The notes beneath the pieces are model-generated. The model was not told the origin of the DNA. It did no database searches and worked only from the letters and a program-made list of their open reading frames with translations. Shown here piece by piece: positions 62,181 through 64,000 of a stretch of DNA of 64,000 bases; position 1 is the stretch's first letter, and each line of letters starts with the position of its first letter. The DNA is from Nitrospira sp. (lineage in GTDB: Bacteria; Nitrospirota; Nitrospiria; Nitrospirales; Nitrospiraceae). The DNA lies in NCBI GenBank assembly GCA_024760525.1, contig CP060500.1, forward strand, positions 1 through 64,000. The letters are read 5' to 3'. Made by a program: the position numbers and the translations under genes.

Positions 62181-62352
62181 CCGGTTTCAGCAACAGATCG
62201 TTCGTCAGCCCGAGTGCGACCTCGCGTGGACTGGTATCCGTGCCCCTGGCACGTCCACCCAGGGAGGATCACGGGCGGGCGCTCTCGTCATTCTCTCGGG
62301 ACGTCTTCGTTTCGGCGGAAGACGCGAACCGACCATTGAAGGAGCTCGTACC

Positions 62353-63450
62353 ATGCGATTGACTCGACACGTGTCATTTCTTTTCTTCCTGGCACTCCTC
62401 ACCGTGTTTCTCCGATCGGAGGCGCTGGCCTCCTGTGGCGCCGTGAGCTGCTTTGTGGTGATCGGAGCACAGCAACAGGTCCCGCAACAAGGCGTGCTGA
62501 CGGTGAGTGGGATCTACAACTATACTCCGATGCGGTTGCTGAGCGGCGCCACAGGGATTATTCCGGCGGCGGATCAGGCGCAGCAACGGTTGATTCTAGA
62601 TCACCACCAGGAAATTCGAACCATCACCCAGACCTATACGCTCGACTTGAACTATGGCCTCACGGACCGGCTTGCTCTTCAAATGACCGTGCCCTATCTC
62701 AAGCGAACGCATCTGCACATCGATGGGCTCGGCGAGTCGGCAACGGAGGCCGGCGAGCCCGTCAACTTTTCAGATAACGGCTTCGGCGACGTGCGGATCA
62801 CGGCCAAGTACAATGTGTTGCCGGCGCTTCGCCACGCTATCGTCATGGGGTTCGGCCTGGAATTACCGACCGGAGACACCCAAGCACGGGACAGCTCAGG
62901 GCAGATTTTGGAATCCCCGGGGCAACTGGGGCGTGGCCAGGTTGGTCTCATCGGTTCGATGTACCAAACCTATGAGCTGATTCCCCACCGGTTGAGCCAG
63001 TTCGCCTTCGCCAGCTATCGCCATACCTTCCGCAATCGGGATGGGTATCAGTTTGGAGACGAATATCAGTTCAATGCCGGCGTGAATCTGGTCACGACCC
63101 CCTGGCTGGTGTTGTCTCAGCAATTCAACTTCCGTTATCTCACGCACGACAACGTCACGGCCAATCTGGAGCAATCGGCCGCACCGTTTTCAGGGGAGGA
63201 ACCGATCGTGATTGACTCCCGCGTCCTCGATCGACGAGTCCCGAATACCGGATCGACCTACTTGGCCTATACGCCAGGATTCCAACTCGATATTGGACAA
63301 CTCTTCAACTCTCGATATACGGAAGCGACCTCATTGTATTTTATGGCCCAAATTCCCTTGGCACGGGATGCCAACAACAACCTTGCGCAGGGAACCAGTT
63401 TTGTCTTTGGCATGACCCGTTCGGTTCAACTTGTGAAACCGAAATCCTAG
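62353..63450 (+). CDS. outer-membrane barrel, MetA-pathway/transporter-like
   Basis: 365 aa. Signal peptide (about 1-26, ending EALA). Barrel strands with the family-type segments LNYGLTDRLALQMTVPYLKR and DVRITAKYNVLP; the frame ends MTRSVQLVKPKS. It resembles the phenol-MetA/outer-membrane transporter-like family of unknown role. ATG 62353 is set by the signal peptide; the open frame extends 270 bases upstream without features. Confidence 0.75.
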   Translation: MRLTRHVSFLFFLALLTVFLRSEALASCGAVSCFVVIGAQQQVPQQGVLTVSGIYNYTPMRLLSGATGIIPAADQAQQRLILDHHQEIRTITQTYTLDLNYGLTDRLALQMTVPYLKRTHLHIDGLGESATEAGEPVNFSDNGFGDVRITAKYNVLPALRHAIVMGFGLELPTGDTQARDSSGQILESPGQLGRGQVGLIGSMYQTYELIPHRLSQFAFASYRHTFRNRDGYQFGDEYQFNAGVNLVTTPWLVLSQQFNFRYLTHDNVTANLEQSAAPFSGEEPIVIDSRVLDRRVPNTGSTYLAYTPGFQLDIGQLFNSRYTEATSLYFMAQIPLARDANNNLAQGTSFVFGMTRSVQLVKPKS

Positions 63451-63547
63451 GCTTGGGCAACGGGTCTAGGTCCTTGCAGGTGATGGGAACAGCGTCTGAT
63501 CCCATCGCCCGCAAGAAGCCGGCTGACTGAAGGGCGGAAGACAATGG

Positions 63548-64000
63548 TCAGGAAGCGAGGCGAGAAAGTGTGTCTGGTTTCAGAAGGGTGATCGTTCGTC
63601 CGTCCATCTGGATGAGCCTTTGATCCCGAAACTGTCCGATGATGGTGCTCACGGTTTCGCGGCTACAGCCGATCAGGTTCGCCATTTCTTGGTGGGTCAA
63701 CTTTGCCTTCAGGCGAATCCCCTGCTGGTCTGTCACGCCATCGGTCTTGCTCAACTCTAATAGGAGATGGGCCAAACGCGCCGGGACATCCCGAAAGACG
63801 AGGTCTTCGACGCGGCTCTGGATTTTTCTCAGCCGTAGGCCGATAAGCTTGGTCAACTTCACCGTTACGTTCGGACGCATCGCTAGATACTGGTCGAAGT
63901 CTTTGCGTGGGATCACGCAAATCAGTGTGTCATCAAGGGCCTCCGCTGAGGTCGAGCGGGGGGTATCTTCCAACACCTCCAACTCACCGAAGACTTCGCC
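63548..64000 (-). CDS. Crp/Fnr-type regulator, cut by the window edge
   Basis: About 150 residues are visible; the start lies beyond 64000. The N-terminal part ends the ligand-binding fold (FGELEVLEDTPRSTSAEALD, VIPRKDFDQYLAM). A long dimer helix and the HTH follow: LTHQEMANLIGCSRETVSTI, with SRET as in FNR/CRP. It therefore differs from the regulator at 33.6-34.4 kb and should bind more ordinary half-sites. Confidence 0.88.
   Translation of the reverse strand, partial: GEVFGELEVLEDTPRSTSAEALDDTLICVIPRKDFDQYLAMRPNVTVKLTKLIGLRLRKIQSRVEDLVFRDVPARLAHLLLELSKTDGVTDQQGIRLKAKLTHQEMANLIGCSRETVSTIIGQFRDQRLIQMDGRTITLLKPDTLSRLAS

Overview
The window looks like part of a large plasmid, or a plasmid-derived integrated element, from a member of the Nitrospirota, most likely Nitrospira. 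This is inferred from gene content and not proven. The pointers are two cytochrome P460-type proteins, a truncated haemoglobin, a beta-propeller lactonase-like protein, a DUF3179 protein, a DUF2934 protein and the GC-rich codon use. A replication origin with iterons, a RepA-type initiator, parA/parB and repeated centromere-like palindromes at 47-51.5 kb argue for an autonomous replicon.

Layout. 0-9.8 kb: site-2 protease, a TraD/VirD4-like ATPase, a class II ribonucleotide reductase interrupted by an intein, a TraT-like lipoprotein, a DUF4019 protein and TnpB/IS605 remnants. 9.9-19.6 kb: a DNA-metabolism block on the + strand with a permuted AAA ATPase, a DUF3150-like partner, a broken RadC-like gene, a Toprim primase-like protein, an SNF2-type helicase, an unknown protein, an adenine methyltransferase-like protein and a second-type beta clamp. 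A histidine kinase/response regulator pair follows at 19.5-21.6 kb. 21.6-24.6 kb is a scar zone with a frameshifted transposase, a 3' tRNA fragment, a DUF433 gene and a radC fragment. 24.6-35.2 kb is a redox or nitrosative-stress island: exported truncated haemoglobin, outer-membrane barrel, cytochrome c, MsrA, SelO, two P460 cytochromes, MsrB, lactonase-like protein and a Crp/Fnr regulator. 35.2-42.3 kb carries a lipoprotein, a di-haem peroxidase, a pqiA-pqiA-pqiB-pqiC operon and a DedA-rhodanese fusion. 42.3-46.1 kb is a rearranged zone with a duplicated 61-bp fragment, truncated DUF72 and ImmA-like genes, and an IS30-family element nested inside an IS3-family element. 46.1-52.3 kb is the replication and partition core with a solo LuxR regulator. 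52.4-55.5 kb has a tyrosine recombinase, two unknown genes and a decayed second copy of the recombinase 3' end. 55.5-64 kb carries thioredoxin-like, AhpD-like, DUF3179, TPR, frameshifted YjeF-N, PagL-like, VTT-domain, DUF2934 and outer-membrane genes, and ends inside a second Crp/Fnr regulator.

How the genes work together. The 10-19 kb block could supply part of its own replication machinery (primase, helicase, clamp) with dNTPs from the B12-dependent reductase. In the stress island, a 16-bp palindrome with GTCAT-N4-ATGAC half-sites lies upstream of the truncated haemoglobin, both P460 genes, msrB and the divergent Crp/Fnr gene. It has FNR spacing but a non-FNR half-site, and the neighbouring regulator has a non-FNR recognition helix. 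This is the best candidate in the window for an undescribed regulon. The + strand is visibly richer in C than in G in 1-21 kb and 46-51 kb whatever the gene direction, and less so in 22-46 kb, which fits an accessory island placed in a plasmid backbone.
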